Source: Betaproteobacteria bacterium
Lineage (GTDB): Bacteria; Pseudomonadota; Gammaproteobacteria; Burkholderiales; Sulfuricellaceae
NCBI GenBank assembly: GCA_021373185.1
Contig: JAJFTF010000031.1
Coordinates: 1-64,000 of the forward strand
Length of the DNA: 64,000 nucleotides
Direction: 5' to 3'
Shown: piece after piece, positions 29,494 through 40,951 of the stretch
Numbering within the stretch: position 1 is the stretch's first letter
How the letters are laid out: each line of letters opens with the position of its first letter
The notes under the pieces: generated by a model
Told to the model about the DNA's origin: nothing
Seen by the model: the letters and a program-made list of their open reading frames with translations, nothing else
Databases searched by the model: none
Program-made: the position numbers and the translations under genes

Positions 29494-30650
29494 CCCAGGT
29501 TGTCCGAAATGACCACGCGGTCGCGCCCCGCTTGTTTGGCGGCGTAAAGCATGGTGTCGGCTTCCGCCAGCATGTCTTTCAGCTTGTGCGTGGCATTGGC
29601 CGGGCAAAGCGCAACCCCGATGCTCACCGAGACCGACAGCGTTCCGCGTTCGGTGGCAAGCGGTGTGGCGGCGATGACTTGGCGCAAGGATTCCGCCAGA
29701 GCCAGTGCGCCTGCGGTATCGGTGTCCGGGGCGACGACGCAGAATTCCTCGCCGCCGTAGCGCCCGAGAACGTCGTGGCCGCGCAGCCGTCCCGCCATCC
29801 GCTCGGTTACCTTGCGCAACACCTCGTCGCCTGCCGGGTGGCCATGCGCGTCGTTGATCCGCTTGAAATGATCCACGTCGATCATCAGCAAGGCCAGCGG
29901 CAAACCGTTGCGTCGGCTCAGGGCGTGCTCGGCCTGTTCCATCAAGGAGCGCCGGTTGGCCACGCCGGTAAGGCTGTCGGTCATGGCCAGGTGCAGGATC
30001 TCCCGATCCGCGCGTTCCTTGACCAGCAGCACGAAACCGATGGAGCCCAAAATGGCGGAGCCCATCATGGCGGCGAAGACGATGATCTGCACCGGATGGG
30101 CCGCGGCATCGGCGGGCTGGGAGAATTCAAAACCGGACAGGGCGGTCGCGGCACGCAGCACCAGCACCAGCATGATCGCGGCGACGCCGCCGAGCAGCAA
30201 TTGCCACGCCCGCCCGGCGCGTGTTTCCAGGTCGGTCAACAGCGCGCGGGCGATCAGCGCCATCTGAAAGCCGTAAATCAAACTGCCCCAGAGAACGCGA
30301 CCGCGCATATCGTCCGCAAAGACGAGCGCCATCAACAGGGTCAGCGCAACCGGCACAAGAAGCTGCCAGCGCGGCGGCGAGCGTCGCTGGAATTCGCAGA
30401 TTGCCATAAGTATCAAGGCATGGGAGCTCGCCTTGAGGCCATTGGCAGCGATAATTGAGAATACGTCCGGGATCAGTCCACGGGCGGAAACCAAGGCCCA
30501 GGTCAGGGTTTCCAGGAACATCGCGATGGCCCATTTGCCCATGCCGTCTTGTTTGCCCTTGCCGTTGCTGGTGGCGATAACCAAGCTCAACACCGCCAGG
30601 ATGTTGGTCAGGATCAGGCAAAACAGCAGGGTGCGCGGGTCAAGGGTCAT
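29466..30650 (-). CDS. Membrane-bound diguanylate cyclase (GGDEF)
   Basis: Makes cyclic di-GMP from two GTP. The 394 residues have about six N-terminal membrane segments (1-215) forming a sensory part without a recognised named domain, then a GGDEF domain with active site RYGGEEF. An RGHD sequence stands five residues before GGEEF, the RxxD inhibitory site for product feedback. DSLTGVANRRSL and DVDHFKRINDAHGHPAGDEVL are typical. It converges with the FliD-like gene and is 18 bp downstream of hemL. Confidence 0.92.
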   Translation of the reverse strand: MTLDPRTLLFCLILTNILAVLSLVIATSNGKGKQDGMGKWAIAMFLETLTWALVSARGLIPDVFSIIAANGLKASSHALILMAICEFQRRSPPRWQLLVPVALTLLMALVFADDMRGRVLWGSLIYGFQMALIARALLTDLETRAGRAWQLLLGGVAAIMLVLVLRAATALSGFEFSQPADAAAHPVQIIVFAAMMGSAILGSIGFVLLVKERADREILHLAMTDSLTGVANRRSLMEQAEHALSRRNGLPLALLMIDVDHFKRINDAHGHPAGDEVLRKVTERMAGRLRGHDVLGRYGGEEFCVVAPDTDTAGALALAESLRQVIAATPLATERGTLSVSVSIGVALCPANATHKLKDMLAEADTMLYAAKQAGRDRVVISDNLGYCKAEICA

Positions 30651-30668
30651 CGAGCTATTCTCCCGTCT

Positions 30669-31952
30669 TTATGACATTTGCGCAAAAATCTCCGCTGCCG
30701 CACGAATGGTGTTGTCGATATCCGCGTCGCTGTGGGCGGCGGAAACGAAGCCGGCTTCGAAGGCCGAAGGGGCGAGGTAGAAGCCTTTTTCCAGCATGGC
30801 GTGGAAGAAGCTGTTGAAGGCGGTCTTGTCGCACTCCATCACTTCGGCGTAGCTGGTCGGCGGCGTGGCGCGGAAATACAGGCCGAACATGCCGCCGACG
30901 GCTTGGGCGGAGAAGGCGATGCCCTGGGCTTGGGCCACGGCGGTGAGGCCTTCGGTCAGCCTGCGGGTTGCTGCTGCCAGTTTGTCGTAGAAGCCCGGCG
31001 CCTGCACCAGCTTGAGCGTGGCGAGGCCGGCGGCGACCGCGACCGGGTTGCCGGACAAGGTGCCGGCCTGGTAAACCGGGCCGAGCGGGGCGAGTTTCTG
31101 CATGATGTCGCGCCGACCGCCGAAAGCGCCGACCGGCATGCCGCCGCCGATCACCTTGCCCAGCGTGGTCAGGTCGGGGGTAATGCCGAATAGCCCCTGG
31201 GCGCATTTCGGGCCGACGCGGAAGCCGGTCATCACTTCGTCGAAAATCAGCACGCTGCCGTGTTTGGTGCACAGCTCGCGCATCGCCTTGAGAAATTCCG
31301 GCTTGGGCGCGACCAGGTTCATGTTGCCGGCGACCGGCTCGACGATCACCGCGGCGATTTCGTTGCCGATCTGGGCAAAAGCCTCGGCCAGTGCGGTCGG
31401 GTCGTTGTAGGCCAGCACCACGGTGTGCGCGGCAGTCTCGGGCGGCACGCCGCCGGAGCTGGGTTGGCCGAAAGTGAGCGCGCCCGAGCCGGCCTTGACC
31501 AGCAGCGAGTCGGCATGGCCGTGGTAGCAGCCTTCGAACTTGATGATCTTGGAACGATTGGTGAAGCCGCGCGCCAGGCGGATCGCGCTCATGGTGGCTT
31601 CGGTGCCGGAGCTGACCAGGCGCACCTGATCCATGCCGGGCAACAGGTTGCACAGGTATTCGGCCATGTCCAGTTCGAGCGCGGTGGGCGCGCCGAAGCT
31701 CAGGCCGTTGACGGCGGTTTCCTGTACCGCCCTGACCACATCGGGGTGGGCGTGGCCGAGGATCATCGGCCCCCATGAGCCGACGTAATCGATATAGGCC
31801 TTGTCGTCCTCGTCCCACACCGAAGCGCCCGCGCCGCGCTTGAAGAACAGCGGCGTGCCGCCGACCGAACCGAAGGCGCGCACCGGCGAATTGACGCCGC
31901 CGGGGATGAATTTCTGGGATTTTTCAAAGAGCTGCTGGTTGCGTGAAGTCAT
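30669..31952 (-). CDS. hemL: Glutamate-1-semialdehyde 2,1-aminomutase
   Basis: PLP enzyme that forms 5-aminolevulinate from glutamate-1-semialdehyde in the C5 haem pathway; its product feeds HemB. 427 residues from [30 protein letters not shown] lysine in [19 protein letters not shown] and the gating motif QAGTLSGNP are present. A longer open frame extends upstream to 32378, but that part is the thiE gene read in another frame. It follows thiE by 10 bp and ends the thiD-thiE-hemL run. Confidence 0.97.
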   Translation of the reverse strand: MTSRNQQLFEKSQKFIPGGVNSPVRAFGSVGGTPLFFKRGAGASVWDEDDKAYIDYVGSWGPMILGHAHPDVVRAVQETAVNGLSFGAPTALELDMAEYLCNLLPGMDQVRLVSSGTEATMSAIRLARGFTNRSKIIKFEGCYHGHADSLLVKAGSGALTFGQPSSGGVPPETAAHTVVLAYNDPTALAEAFAQIGNEIAAVIVEPVAGNMNLVAPKPEFLKAMRELCTKHGSVLIFDEVMTGFRVGPKCAQGLFGITPDLTTLGKVIGGGMPVGAFGGRRDIMQKLAPLGPVYQAGTLSGNPVAVAAGLATLKLVQAPGFYDKLAAATRRLTEGLTAVAQAQGIAFSAQAVGGMFGLYFRATPPTSYAEVMECDKTAFNSFFHAMLEKGFYLAPSAFEAGFVSAAHSDADIDNTIRAAAEIFAQMS

Positions 31953-31962
31953 GGTCGTTGCC

Positions 31963-32619
31963 TCAGTGCAAAGTGTGAAGGGTGGATTTTTCCAGTAGGA
32001 AGGCGAAGCGGCTGGCGCATGCTCGGATGTCGTTGTCGTCGACGCTATTGTTAAACAGCGCGGAAATGACCGCCACGGCATCGGCCCCGGCCTCGACCAG
32101 CGGGCTGACGTTGTCCGGGGTAATGCCGCCGATGGCGACGACCGGCACATGCAGGCTACGTTTTGCTTCGTGGAGCAGCGCCAATGGTGCGGCAAGCGCG
32201 CCGGGCTTGGTCGACGACGGGAAAAAGCTGCCGAAGGCGACATAATCCGCGCCCTGGTTTTCGGCATCGAATGCCAACTGCAGATCGTCGTAGCAGGATA
32301 CGCCGATGATCTTGCCGGGGCCGAGCAGCATCCGGGCTTCGCGAATGCCGCCATCCTCCCGGCCGAGATGGACGCCATCGGCGCCGGTCAGGTCGGCAAG
32401 CCGCAAGTCGTCATTGACGATCAGCGGCACATGGAAGCGCCGGCATAGCGCCAGCAGCTCACTGGCCTGTTCGTGGCGCAGCGCCGCATCGGCCTGCTTG
32501 CTGCGGTATTGCACCAGGCGGGCGCCGCCTTTCAGGGCTTGTTCGACCATCCGCAACAGCCGCGCAGTGTCGTCGCACTCCGGGGTGATGGCGTAGAGGC
32601 CGCTAATCAGGGCTGGCAT
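31963..32619 (-). CDS. thiE: Thiamine-phosphate synthase
   Basis: Joins HMP-pyrophosphate and the thiazole phosphate to thiamine monophosphate. 218-residue TIM-barrel protein with [49 protein letters not shown] and [13 protein letters not shown]. Overlaps thiD by 17 bp, so the two thiamine steps are coupled. Partner enzyme ThiC is encoded at 44-46 kb. Confidence 0.95.
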   Translation of the reverse strand: MPALISGLYAITPECDDTARLLRMVEQALKGGARLVQYRSKQADAALRHEQASELLALCRRFHVPLIVNDDLRLADLTGADGVHLGREDGGIREARMLLGPGKIIGVSCYDDLQLAFDAENQGADYVAFGSFFPSSTKPGALAAPLALLHEAKRSLHVPVVAIGGITPDNVSPLVEAGADAVAVISALFNNSVDDNDIRACASRFAFLLEKSTLHTLH

Positions 32620-33445
32620 TTTCGTCTTCGTCGCTGCGCGCCCAGAACAGGCGATCTGGAATATGTTGTCCCATGCCCGGGCGGAAGCCGGTTTTCAGCG
32701 CCTGCCAGGTGAATTCCTGCGCATCTTTCACCGCTTCCGGTATCTCGAGGCCGTGGGCGATGGCGGCGGCGATGGCCGACGCCAGTGTGCAGCCCGAGCC
32801 GTGGTAGCTGCCGGGCAGGCGTTGCCAGCTATCGCTGCGCAGCACGCCATGCTCGCCGTAAAGGGTGTTGACCACTTGCGGGGTGTTCTCGTGGGTACCG
32901 GTAATCAGCACGTATTCGCAACCCATGTCGATGATGCGCCGGGCGCATTCGGCCAGATCGAGTTCGGCGTCGCCATCGTCGTCGAGCTGGGCAATACGCC
33001 GCGCTTCCAGGCTGTTCGGGGTGAGCAGGGTGGTCTGCGGGATCAGCATTTCCTGCAGGGCGGTGAGCATGTCGTCGCTGGTCAATTCGTCGCCCCGGCC
33101 TGAGGTCAGCACCGGATCGAGGATCAGCGGGATATCGGGGTAATCGGCCACCACTTCGGCGATGGCCGCAATGTTTTCCACGCTGCCGATCATGCCGACC
33201 TTGAAAACCGCCACCGGCATGTCTTCCAGCACGCAGCGCGCCTGGTCGGCTACCCATTCGGCTTCCATCGGCATGACGTCTTCGACGCCGAGAGTGTCCT
33301 GTACGGTGATGGCGGTGACCACCGACAGCGGATGGCAGCCCATGCTGGACAGGGTCAGGATGTCGGCCTGCAGGCCGGCGCCGCCGCTCGGGTCGGAAGC
33401 GGCGAAAGCGAGGACGATAGGGGGTGTTTCGGGCGTGTTTGGCAT
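32603..33445 (-). CDS. thiD: Hydroxymethylpyrimidine/phosphomethylpyrimidine kinase
   Basis: Phosphorylates the pyrimidine half of thiamine, acting between ThiC and ThiE. 280 residues of the ribokinase fold: AASDPSGGAGLQADILTLSSMG, DPVLTSGRGDEL, TLLTPNSLEA and the anion-hole motif GSGCTLASAIAAAIA. No riboswitch is seen ahead of it, unlike thiC. The 210-bp gap to pilG on the other side is divergent. Confidence 0.95.
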   Translation of the reverse strand: MPNTPETPPIVLAFAASDPSGGAGLQADILTLSSMGCHPLSVVTAITVQDTLGVEDVMPMEAEWVADQARCVLEDMPVAVFKVGMIGSVENIAAIAEVVADYPDIPLILDPVLTSGRGDELTSDDMLTALQEMLIPQTTLLTPNSLEARRIAQLDDDGDAELDLAECARRIIDMGCEYVLITGTHENTPQVVNTLYGEHGVLRSDSWQRLPGSYHGSGCTLASAIAAAIAHGLEIPEAVKDAQEFTWQALKTGFRPGMGQHIPDRLFWARSDEDENASPD

Positions 33446-33655
33446 GAATGAATATGGATGCCGCCATGCCGGGAAAACGCAGGCGATTGAGGCGGCAACG
33501 GTTGATCGAAAAGCGCTATTTTAACTCAAATGAAAGGCCGATTCCGGCATTTTATCGAGCGGGTCAATGCCCTGCGCTTTCCCGGAAGAGGTTTTCTTAT
33601 ACAATGCGCGAGGGAATAACCGACAAACCGGGGTAGTTGGCAAGCAGGGAGGCCA

Positions 33656-34057
33656 GTGAGCGGAGCAACACAAAGCCTTGCGGGAATCAGGGTGATGGTG
33701 ATCGACGACAGCAACACCATTCGCCGCAGCGCCGAGATGTTTCTGGTGCAAGCGGGATGCGAGGTTATCCTTGCGGCGGATGGCTTCGAGGCGCTGGCCA
33801 AAATCGCCGACACCCTGCCGGAGGTGATTTTCGTCGACATCATGATGCCGCGCCTGGACGGTTACCAGACCTGTGCGCTGATCAAGAAAAATCCCGAATT
33901 CAAGGCTACGCCGGTGGTCATGTTGTCGAGCAAGGATGGCGCGTTCGACCGGGCGTGCAGCGAGATTGCCGGGTCGGATGAATATCTGACCAAACCGTTT
34001 ACCAGGGAAAGCCTGCTCGAGGCCGTGGCTCGTCATGCGAAACGGTGTCGCAGTTAG
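33656..34057 (+). CDS. pilG: Twitching motility response regulator PilG
   Basis: Single-domain CheY-like receiver of the Pil-Chp system, driving pilus extension by family knowledge. 133 residues, GTG start with AGGGAGG ribosome site. Acidic pocket and phospho-acceptor are seen in [11 protein letters not shown] and [13 protein letters not shown]; switch residues in VMLSSKDG and YLTKPF. First of pilG-H-I-J-chpA; TACAAT at 33600-33605 is a possible -10. Confidence 0.93.
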   Translation: MSGATQSLAGIRVMVIDDSNTIRRSAEMFLVQAGCEVILAADGFEALAKIADTLPEVIFVDIMMPRLDGYQTCALIKKNPEFKATPVVMLSSKDGAFDRACSEIAGSDEYLTKPFTRESLLEAVARHAKRCRS

Positions 34058-34077
34058 TTTGGAGAATGAAAGAAAGA

Positions 34078-34443
34078 ATGGCTATCAACAAGATCATGGT
34101 CGTGGACGATTCGCCGACCGAACGGTTTTTTCTCAGCGACATGCTGGGCAAACACGGGTATCTGGTAATCCTCGCCGAAAGCGGCGAGGAGGCCGTCGCC
34201 AAGGCCAAGCAGGAACAGCCCGACCTGATCCTGATGGATGTGGTGATGCCGGGACTGAACGGCTTCCAGGCGACACGGGCGATCTTCAAGGATGAGGAAA
34301 CCAGGGACATTCCCATCATCATGTGCACGACCAAAGGGCAGGAAACCGACAAGGTATGGGGGATGCGCCAGGGCGCCAGGGATTACATCGTCAAGCCGGT
34401 GAAGCCGGACGAGCTGCTGAAAAAAATCGCCGCGCTGGGTTAA
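34078..34443 (+). CDS. pilH: Twitching motility response regulator PilH
   Basis: Second CheY-like receiver of the Pil-Chp system, 121 residues from [18 protein letters not shown]. Phospho-Asp in [43 protein letters not shown] is the PilH-typical end. An upstream in-frame start would overlap pilG and is not used. 20 bp after pilG. Confidence 0.94.
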   Translation: MAINKIMVVDDSPTERFFLSDMLGKHGYLVILAESGEEAVAKAKQEQPDLILMDVVMPGLNGFQATRAIFKDEETRDIPIIMCTTKGQETDKVWGMRQGARDYIVKPVKPDELLKKIAALG

Positions 34444-34479
34444 TCGTTTTTTGGGTTTAAGGAATTACAGGGATCGCCG

Positions 34480-34965
34480 ATGGGCAACGAAGACAATCTG
34501 CCGGAGCTGGCAAAGGGTGAAACGGCCAGCACCTCCCGGCTGGGCGCCCAGATTGGCTCTCGATTCTGGCTGATCACCCTGTCCGATATCAGCGAAACCC
34601 TGCCGATTCCCGAATTGACGCCGGTCCCCTTGGCGCAGCCATGGTTTCGGGGCGTCGCGAGTTTGCGCGGCAACCTTCATGGCATTGTCGATTTGGCTCT
34701 TTTCGTGGGCGAGGCGGCGGCGCCTCCCGGTGCCGATTGCCGCCTGTTGCTGGCGCATCCGAAATTTTCGGTCAACTGCGGAATTATCGTCGGTAAGCTG
34801 CTGGGTTTGCGCAATCCCGAAAAAATGCAGCGGGCGGAGATCGGCGCAGAAACGCCGCCCTGGGTTGCCGCCGAATATCTCGATGAGACCGGGCGATGCT
34901 GGCAGGAATTGGATATGCGGGCGCTGACCGGGCACCCCGATTTCCTGAATGCGGGACTAACCTAG
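34480..34965 (+). CDS. pilI: CheW-like coupling protein PilI
   Basis: Couples the receptor PilJ to the kinase ChpA. 161-residue CheW-domain protein: GSRFWLITLSDISETLPIPELTPVPLAQPWFRGVASLRGNLHGIVDL matches the PilI type. The C-terminal half (EIGAETPPWVAAEYLDETGRCWQELDMRAL) is conserved in PilI. A repeat cassette separates it from pilJ. Confidence 0.92.
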   Translation: MGNEDNLPELAKGETASTSRLGAQIGSRFWLITLSDISETLPIPELTPVPLAQPWFRGVASLRGNLHGIVDLALFVGEAAAPPGADCRLLLAHPKFSVNCGIIVGKLLGLRNPEKMQRAEIGAETPPWVAAEYLDETGRCWQELDMRALTGHPDFLNAGLT

Positions 34966-34987
34966 TGACGATTAACCGCCGATGCAC

Positions 34988-35099
34988 GCCGATAAACGCA
35001 GATGAAGCACAGCATTACTGATCTTCCTGTTATTACCAAAAGGTGACGCAAATTTTGTGTTTCGCTTTGAATCATTGGCGTTCATCTGCGTTTATCGGC
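34988..35099. repeat. Inverted-repeat cassette E3 (CGCCGATAAA/CGCAGATGAA family)
   Basis: 19-bp perfect arms at 34988-35006 and 35081-35099; the left side carries an extra unit (CGCCGATGCA, 34978-34987). Units are 10 bp long. The cassette lies inside the pilGHIJ-chpA operon, between pilI and pilJ. Confidence 0.88.
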
Positions 35100-35136
35100 G
35101 GTTGGCTTTATTACAGGATTGGCGACGGAGGCCGAC

Positions 35137-37254
35137 ATGAAATTTCTTGGATTTTTCAGGAGTAAGCGCGGCCCGGACGAACCGACCGGCGTGGCGCCTG
35201 AATTGAAAACGAATGCTGTCATGGTGATGAGCGGGTTGCGCCAGGCAACGACCGCCGAGCCGAGCCGCCCGCTGCCGCTGATCGGCGGCAAGCCGTTGCG
35301 AAGCCAGTTGAAAATACTGGGCGGGATATGGGTTGTCGCCGTGATTCTTTCGCTAGCCCCCGCGCTCTGGTACGGTGTGAGTCTGTATATCCTGAAGCAG
35401 CACACCGGCATTTCGGCGGAAATGCAGATATTGACGCAGCAGGTCGAAAAAAATTCGCAGCAGGCCGTGTATGGCAACCCTGCCGCCTTTGTCCGGCTGA
35501 AAGAAAACGATCTCCGGTTTTCCGCCCTGATTAAAACTCTGATGATGGGCGGAAACGGCGTGCCGATTTCGCCGGAGGCCGTGCAGCCGTTGCTGAAGGA
35601 TATGAGCGAGCAGTGGGCCGACATGCGCAAGGATATCGGCCTGATTGTGGTGCAGGAAAAAAATTTGATTCTCCTGAGCAACAGCGTTGCGGGGATTAAC
35701 GCCACCAACGGGCCGTTGCTGGAGAAAGCCGAGATCGTTGTCGCCCGGCTGGTGCAGGCCGGGGCAGGGGTTCAGGAAGTCGCTGCCGCCGGGTTGCTGA
35801 GGATGATGTCTCAGCGCATCGCGAAAAACGCCAATGTCTTGTTGTCGAGCCCGATGGTCAATTCTGAAAACGCACTTCTGTTGGGCAAGGACATCGGCGC
35901 CATTCGTGGCATCCTGTCGGACCTGCCGGCGACCCTCAAGGACGAGGCGGCGCGCAAGGCGCTGGAAGATTTCAACGAAACATTCGGCGATTTCGCCATT
36001 TATGGCGACAAAATCCTGGCTAGCGTCGATAGTTTGTCTGAGGCAAAAAAGGCTCAGCAAGACCTGTCGAAGGACAGCGGCAAGTTGCTCGATTCCGCTC
36101 ACCGGTTGACCGACGGACACAACAAAAATGTCAGTAACGGCGTGCTGGAAGCGATCCTGACCCTGGTTTTTGCCGGTCTGGTGTTGTTGTTTGCCGTATT
36201 GTTCTTCAAGGTATTGCTTGATGCCGCCAAGCAGCGTGCCGCCCTGAGCGAGCAGGAAAACCTGCGTAACCAGGAGGCGATTTTGCGGCTGCTCGACGAA
36301 ATGGGCGATCTGGCGGAAGGCGATTTAACGGTGCGCGCGCAGGTGACCGAGGACATCACCGGCGCCATTGCCGACTCTATCAACTATGCGATTGGTGAGC
36401 TGCGGACCTTGGTGGAGGGCGTGAACAAGGTGACCGAGCAGGTGGCGCGCGCTTCGCGCGAGGCGCAGATCACCTCCGAACGGTTGTTGCAGGCATCGGA
36501 GGAACAGTCGGGCGAAATCGGAGAGGCCAGTGCGGCAGTGCGACAGATGGCCGATGCCATCAACGAAGTGTCGGCCAGTTCGGCGGAGTCGGCGAAAGTG
36601 GCGCAGCAATCCCTGCAAGCGGCGGAAAAAGGCGCGGCGGCAGTACAAAATTCGATTGCCGGCATGAATGAGATTCGCGGGCAAATCCAGGAAACGGCGA
36701 AACGGATCAAGCGGCTGGGCGAAAGCTCCCAGGAAATCAGCGAGATAGTCGAATTGATTTCCGATATTACCGAGCAAACCAATATTCTGGCGCTGAACAC
36801 GGCGATTCAGGCGGCCTCCGCCGGCGAGGCGGGGCGCGGTTTCTCCATCGTGGCAGAGGAGGTGCAGCGACTGGCGGAGCGATCTGCCGAGGCAACCCGA
36901 CAGATCGGCGCAATCGTCAAGACCATTCAAACCGATACGCACGATGCGGTGGCGGCAATGGAGCAAAGCACTCGCGGCGTGGTGGAGGGCGCCGGGTTGT
37001 CGGATGCCGCCGGCCAGGCCTTGTCCGAAATCGAGCGGGTGTCGCGGCACCTGGCCAACCTGATCGAGATCATTTCCCTGGCGACCTTGGCGCAGGCACA
37101 GGCTGCCGACAAGGTGACGAGGAACATGCGGGACATCCAGAACATCACCGACCAGACCACGGACGGCACCAAGCAAACAGCCTCATCCGTGGAACAGATG
37201 ACGGCGCTGGTCACAGAGCTGAGAAGTTCGGTGGCGGGCTTCAAACTTTCATAG
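35137..37254 (+). CDS. pilJ: Type IV pilus chemoreceptor PilJ
   Basis: Methyl-accepting receptor of the Pil-Chp system. 705 residues from [16 protein letters not shown] (ATG 35137 with GGAGG upstream; a TTG six codons earlier is weaker). One membrane segment near 65-85, a periplasmic helical domain with two PilJ-type repeats ([38 protein letters not shown]), a second membrane segment near 340-360, a HAMP-like region and a cytoplasmic signalling domain with hairpin [20 protein letters not shown]. 13 bp before chpA. pilK is not present between them. Confidence 0.94.
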   Translation: MKFLGFFRSKRGPDEPTGVAPELKTNAVMVMSGLRQATTAEPSRPLPLIGGKPLRSQLKILGGIWVVAVILSLAPALWYGVSLYILKQHTGISAEMQILTQQVEKNSQQAVYGNPAAFVRLKENDLRFSALIKTLMMGGNGVPISPEAVQPLLKDMSEQWADMRKDIGLIVVQEKNLILLSNSVAGINATNGPLLEKAEIVVARLVQAGAGVQEVAAAGLLRMMSQRIAKNANVLLSSPMVNSENALLLGKDIGAIRGILSDLPATLKDEAARKALEDFNETFGDFAIYGDKILASVDSLSEAKKAQQDLSKDSGKLLDSAHRLTDGHNKNVSNGVLEAILTLVFAGLVLLFAVLFFKVLLDAAKQRAALSEQENLRNQEAILRLLDEMGDLAEGDLTVRAQVTEDITGAIADSINYAIGELRTLVEGVNKVTEQVARASREAQITSERLLQASEEQSGEIGEASAAVRQMADAINEVSASSAESAKVAQQSLQAAEKGAAAVQNSIAGMNEIRGQIQETAKRIKRLGESSQEISEIVELISDITEQTNILALNTAIQAASAGEAGRGFSIVAEEVQRLAERSAEATRQIGAIVKTIQTDTHDAVAAMEQSTRGVVEGAGLSDAAGQALSEIERVSRHLANLIEIISLATLAQAQAADKVTRNMRDIQNITDQTTDGTKQTASSVEQMTALVTELRSSVAGFKLS

Positions 37255-37267
37255 GCAACCAAAACGC

Positions 37268-40200
37268 ATGGCCATTGAGTTGGATATCGGCCCGCTAACC
37301 TGGGTCAAAGGCGAGATCGATCGGGCGTTGGCGCTGGCACGGCAAGACCTGTCCGATTTTTTCGCCGATACTGCCGATCTTTCCCCGTTGCGTTTTTGCC
37401 AGACCCATTTGCATCAAGTTACCGGCGCGATCCAGATGGTCGGCCTGGCCGGCGCGGCGCGCGTCAGCGGCGCGATCGAAACCGCCGTGGCGGCGCTGGA
37501 GCGGCAGGCCGAGCCTTCTGCCGCCAATGCGGAAGCCATTAACGCGGCGCTTTCCGCGTTATCCGAGTATCTTGCCGGCCTGCTCGAGGGCGAGCCGGAC
37601 GTGCCGCTCAAGCTCTTCCCGGCGTACAGGGCGCTGCATGAAATTCGCGGCGCCACGGATTTTTCCGCAAGCGAGTTGTTCTTTCCAGATTTGTCCGGGT
37701 GCGCGCCGAACGATCCGGCTGTTCAACCCTTGGCCGAGGCTGAGCTTGCGGCGCTGGCCAGAGCGGAACGGGCGCGCTACCAGTGGGGTTTGCTGAAGTT
37801 CCTGCGTGACTCCGGCGATATCGAGGGCATAGAAACGATGCGCATCGCGCTGCTGGCCATCGAGCAGGCCCAGCCGCAACCGGCGCAGCGGACATTCTGG
37901 TGGGCGGCAGGAGGGCTGGTCGAAAGCCTGATCGACAAGGGGGCAAACCTCGACCTTGAAGACAAGCGCCTGCTCGGCAAGCTCGACCAGCAAATTCGCC
38001 TGCTCGCCGATTCCTCGTTCACGGTAGCGGAGCGCTTGTTGTGCGACGTGCTGTATCGCATAGCGTGCAGTGAATCGGTCGGCGAACGGGTCAAACAAGT
38101 CAAGCAAGTTTTCAACCTGGATGCCTGCTTGCCGTCACTGGCGGCGATCCCTGTTGGTCGCAAGGCGATGGAAAAATCGTTGCCTGCTTCACCGGTTACG
38201 GAAGATTTTCTGCCGGAGCAAAGCGAAGCGCTGCGAGCCAGAATTGGAGCGTTTCCACAGGAACTCATGGAACAGGCCATATCGCCGCCAGAAGCCGAAA
38301 TCAGGGTCGGCGACATTGCCATACCTTGCGCACTTTTCGATATTTTCACCCTTGAAGCCATGCAGCGGGTTGCGACGCTGCAGGAAGAGTTGGCGCATTT
38401 CGAGGAGAATCCTGACTTGCCGGTCAGGCCGGATTTCGTGCGTGCGGCCCATACCTTGTGCGGCATCTCGCGCACGGCGGGATTGCCGGTGCTGGCGGAA
38501 CTCGCTTCCGGGCTCGAGGAATGGCTTACGGAGATGCACGAGCATCCGCGACCGGCCAGAGGCAAGCAAGTTGCTGTGACAGGCGATGCGGTTATTGCAC
38601 TGAACCTGATGGTGCAGGCGGTAGAACAGCAAAAAATGCCCAAACCGGCCAAACAGTTGATGCGTTCGCTGCATGCGCTGGTCAAGAAGGCGAGCGCGGA
38701 ACGGGGAAAAGCGGCGATGGCGGCACGCGCGGTGGGCGAGGCGGCTGCATTCGCGGCGCCGGTTCCGGCAGCAAAGCCGGCATCCCGCGACGACATTATC
38801 GATTCGGAGGTGTTGCCGCTGTTTCTGGAGGAAGCGGAGAGCCAATATCCGCTGATCGGCGCGCAGATCCAGGCTTGGCGGGAGGAACCCGCAAAGCGGC
38901 AGGCGCCGCAGGAATTGCAGCGCCTGCTGCATACTTTCAAGGGCAGCGCCCGCATGGCCGGTGCGCTGCAACTGGGCGACCTGATCCACCATATGGAAAC
39001 TCAGGTGGTCGCGGCAATGGGTGGCGGTGCTTTGCCCGCAAAGCTCCTGGATCGGCTTGTTGAGAATTACAGCCAGATCGGTAAAGCGCTGGGTCGCCTG
39101 CAGGCCAAGCCTGTGGCGCGGCTTGCCGGCGGGGAGGCGGCATTGTCGCCGGCGGAAAAATCCGGTGCGCAGCAATTGCGGGTCAATATCGATGTGCTGG
39201 ATCGGCTGGTCAACGAGGCGGGCGAAATCAGCATTGCGCGTTCCCGCGTCGAAGCCGAGATGCAGGGCTTCAAGCAGTCGTTGCTGGAGTTGACGGAAAG
39301 CGTTGCCCGCCTGCGCAGTCAGGTGCGCGAGATCGAAATCCAGGCGGAAAGCCGGATGCAGTCGAATCATGGCGGTGGAGCCGCTGAAGCGTTCGATCCG
39401 CTGGAGTTCGATCGTTTCACCCGGTTTCAGGAGTTGACACGGCTTTTGGCCGAATCGGTCAACGACGTTTCCACCGTGCAGCAGGGCTTGCTGAAAAATT
39501 TGAGCGAAGCCGATGTTGCTCTGCGCCATCAGGCGCGGCAGAGCCACGATTTACAGCAGGATTTGATGCGTATTCGCACCGTGCCGCTGTCTGGCATCGC
39601 TGAGCGGCTCCAGCGCATCGTGCGGCAAACCGCCGTAGAGCTGGGCAAGAAGGCCAGGCTGGAGATTCGGGGCGGAGAGGTGGAGCTGGATCGTGGGGTG
39701 TTGGAAAAAATGATTGCGCCATTTGAACACCTGCTGCGCAATTCACTGGCGCATGGCGTGGAAAATGCCGCCGAGCGGTTGCGCGCCGGCAAGCCGGAAA
39801 GCGGGACAATTCGTCTGGATGCGCATCAGGAGGGGAATGAGATCGTGCTGACGCTGAGCGACGATGGCGCCGGTTTCGATTTGGCCGGCATCCGCAACCA
39901 GGCGGTCGCACTTGGCCGGCTGGCGCCGGACAGCGAGATCGCGCCGACCCGCCTGATCGACATGATGTTCGATCCGGGATTTTCCACGGCCAGCAAGGTG
40001 ACGCAGGTTGCTGGCCGCGGCATCGGCCTGGATGTGGCGCGCAGCGAGATTGTCGGCCTTGGCGGGCGGATCGATGCGGCGTCCGGCGTTGATGGCGGCG
40101 CGGTGTTTACCTTCCATTTGCCGCTGACTTTGGCTGTGACGCAGACGGTGCTGGTGCGCTGTGGCGAGAAAACCTATGCTCTGCCCTCGGCGCTGGTGGA

Positions 40201-40951
40201 GCTGGTGCAGGAATTCAAGGCTGACGTACTGGCAGAGCATTGCCGCAAAGGCGAGATCGATTGGCAGAATAACCGCTATCCCCTGTTTTACCTGGCGCGA
40301 CTTTTGGGCGAGGCGGAAAGCATGCCGGAACCGCTCCGTCACAATCCGGTGTTGTTGCTGAAGAGCGGCAACCAGCGTATTGCGCTACAGGTGGACGAGA
40401 TCATCGGCAGCCGTGAGGTCGTGGTCAAGAACATTGGCCCGCAGCTTGCCCGCGTGCCCGGTATTGCCGGCGCAACAGTGCTGGAAAACGGTCGCGTCGC
40501 GCTGATTATCAACCCGTTGCCGCTGGTGCCGCGCATGGCGCGGCAGACACCCGCCGCGAGCGCGGCAGAGTTTCCTGCGACGGCCCCTCCTCTTATCATG
40601 GTGGTGGACGATTCGCTGACGGTGCGCAAGGTGACTTCGCGCCTGCTGGCAAAAGAAGGCTACCGCGTGGCGATTGCGAAGGACGGCGTGGATGCCCTGC
40701 AGCAAATGGGGGAGGAATTGCCCGAGGTGATGCTGGTAGATATCGAAATGCCGCACATGGACGGCTTCGAGCTGATCAAAAAAATACGTGACGATGCCCG
40801 GACGGCTCATATCCCGATCATCGTGATTACCTCGCGCACCGCTGAAAAGCACCGCGATTATGCCACTGAACTAGGTATTGACGCCTATCTGGGAAAACCC
40901 TATCAGGAAGAAGATCTGCTTGGCCGCATTGCCGGTCTGGTCAGGAAATAG
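37268..40951 (+). CDS. chpA: Hybrid sensor kinase ChpA of the Pil-Chp system
   Basis: CheA-type histidine kinase of 1227 residues. N-terminal HPt-like segment around 46-60 ([15 protein letters not shown]), a second HPt near 393 ([15 protein letters not shown]), a third near 553 ([15 protein letters not shown]), dimerisation region around 640 ([18 protein letters not shown]), ATPase domain from about 810 ([31 protein letters not shown]), CheW-like domain about 955-1085 and a C-terminal receiver from about 1107 ([27 protein letters not shown]). Shorter than the about 2500-residue Pseudomonas ChpA, with fewer HPt modules. Its end overlaps uppP, convergent, by 11 bp. Confidence 0.94.
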   Translation: MAIELDIGPLTWVKGEIDRALALARQDLSDFFADTADLSPLRFCQTHLHQVTGAIQMVGLAGAARVSGAIETAVAALERQAEPSAANAEAINAALSALSEYLAGLLEGEPDVPLKLFPAYRALHEIRGATDFSASELFFPDLSGCAPNDPAVQPLAEAELAALARAERARYQWGLLKFLRDSGDIEGIETMRIALLAIEQAQPQPAQRTFWWAAGGLVESLIDKGANLDLEDKRLLGKLDQQIRLLADSSFTVAERLLCDVLYRIACSESVGERVKQVKQVFNLDACLPSLAAIPVGRKAMEKSLPASPVTEDFLPEQSEALRARIGAFPQELMEQAISPPEAEIRVGDIAIPCALFDIFTLEAMQRVATLQEELAHFEENPDLPVRPDFVRAAHTLCGISRTAGLPVLAELASGLEEWLTEMHEHPRPARGKQVAVTGDAVIALNLMVQAVEQQKMPKPAKQLMRSLHALVKKASAERGKAAMAARAVGEAAAFAAPVPAAKPASRDDIIDSEVLPLFLEEAESQYPLIGAQIQAWREEPAKRQAPQELQRLLHTFKGSARMAGALQLGDLIHHMETQVVAAMGGGALPAKLLDRLVENYSQIGKALGRLQAKPVARLAGGEAALSPAEKSGAQQLRVNIDVLDRLVNEAGEISIARSRVEAEMQGFKQSLLELTESVARLRSQVREIEIQAESRMQSNHGGGAAEAFDPLEFDRFTRFQELTRLLAESVNDVSTVQQGLLKNLSEADVALRHQARQSHDLQQDLMRIRTVPLSGIAERLQRIVRQTAVELGKKARLEIRGGEVELDRGVLEKMIAPFEHLLRNSLAHGVENAAERLRAGKPESGTIRLDAHQEGNEIVLTLSDDGAGFDLAGIRNQAVALGRLAPDSEIAPTRLIDMMFDPGFSTASKVTQVAGRGIGLDVARSEIVGLGGRIDAASGVDGGAVFTFHLPLTLAVTQTVLVRCGEKTYALPSALVELVQEFKADVLAEHCRKGEIDWQNNRYPLFYLARLLGEAESMPEPLRHNPVLLLKSGNQRIALQVDEIIGSREVVVKNIGPQLARVPGIAGATVLENGRVALIINPLPLVPRMARQTPAASAAEFPATAPPLIMVVDDSLTVRKVTSRLLAKEGYRVAIAKDGVDALQQMGEELPEVMLVDIEMPHMDGFELIKKIRDDARTAHIPIIVITSRTAEKHRDYATELGIDAYLGKPYQEEDLLGRIAGLVRK

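Noticed and set aside
31953..32378. N-terminal extension of hemL by 142 codons
   Set aside because: This part is thiE in another frame; the aminomutase begins at [12 protein letters not shown] as in the family.
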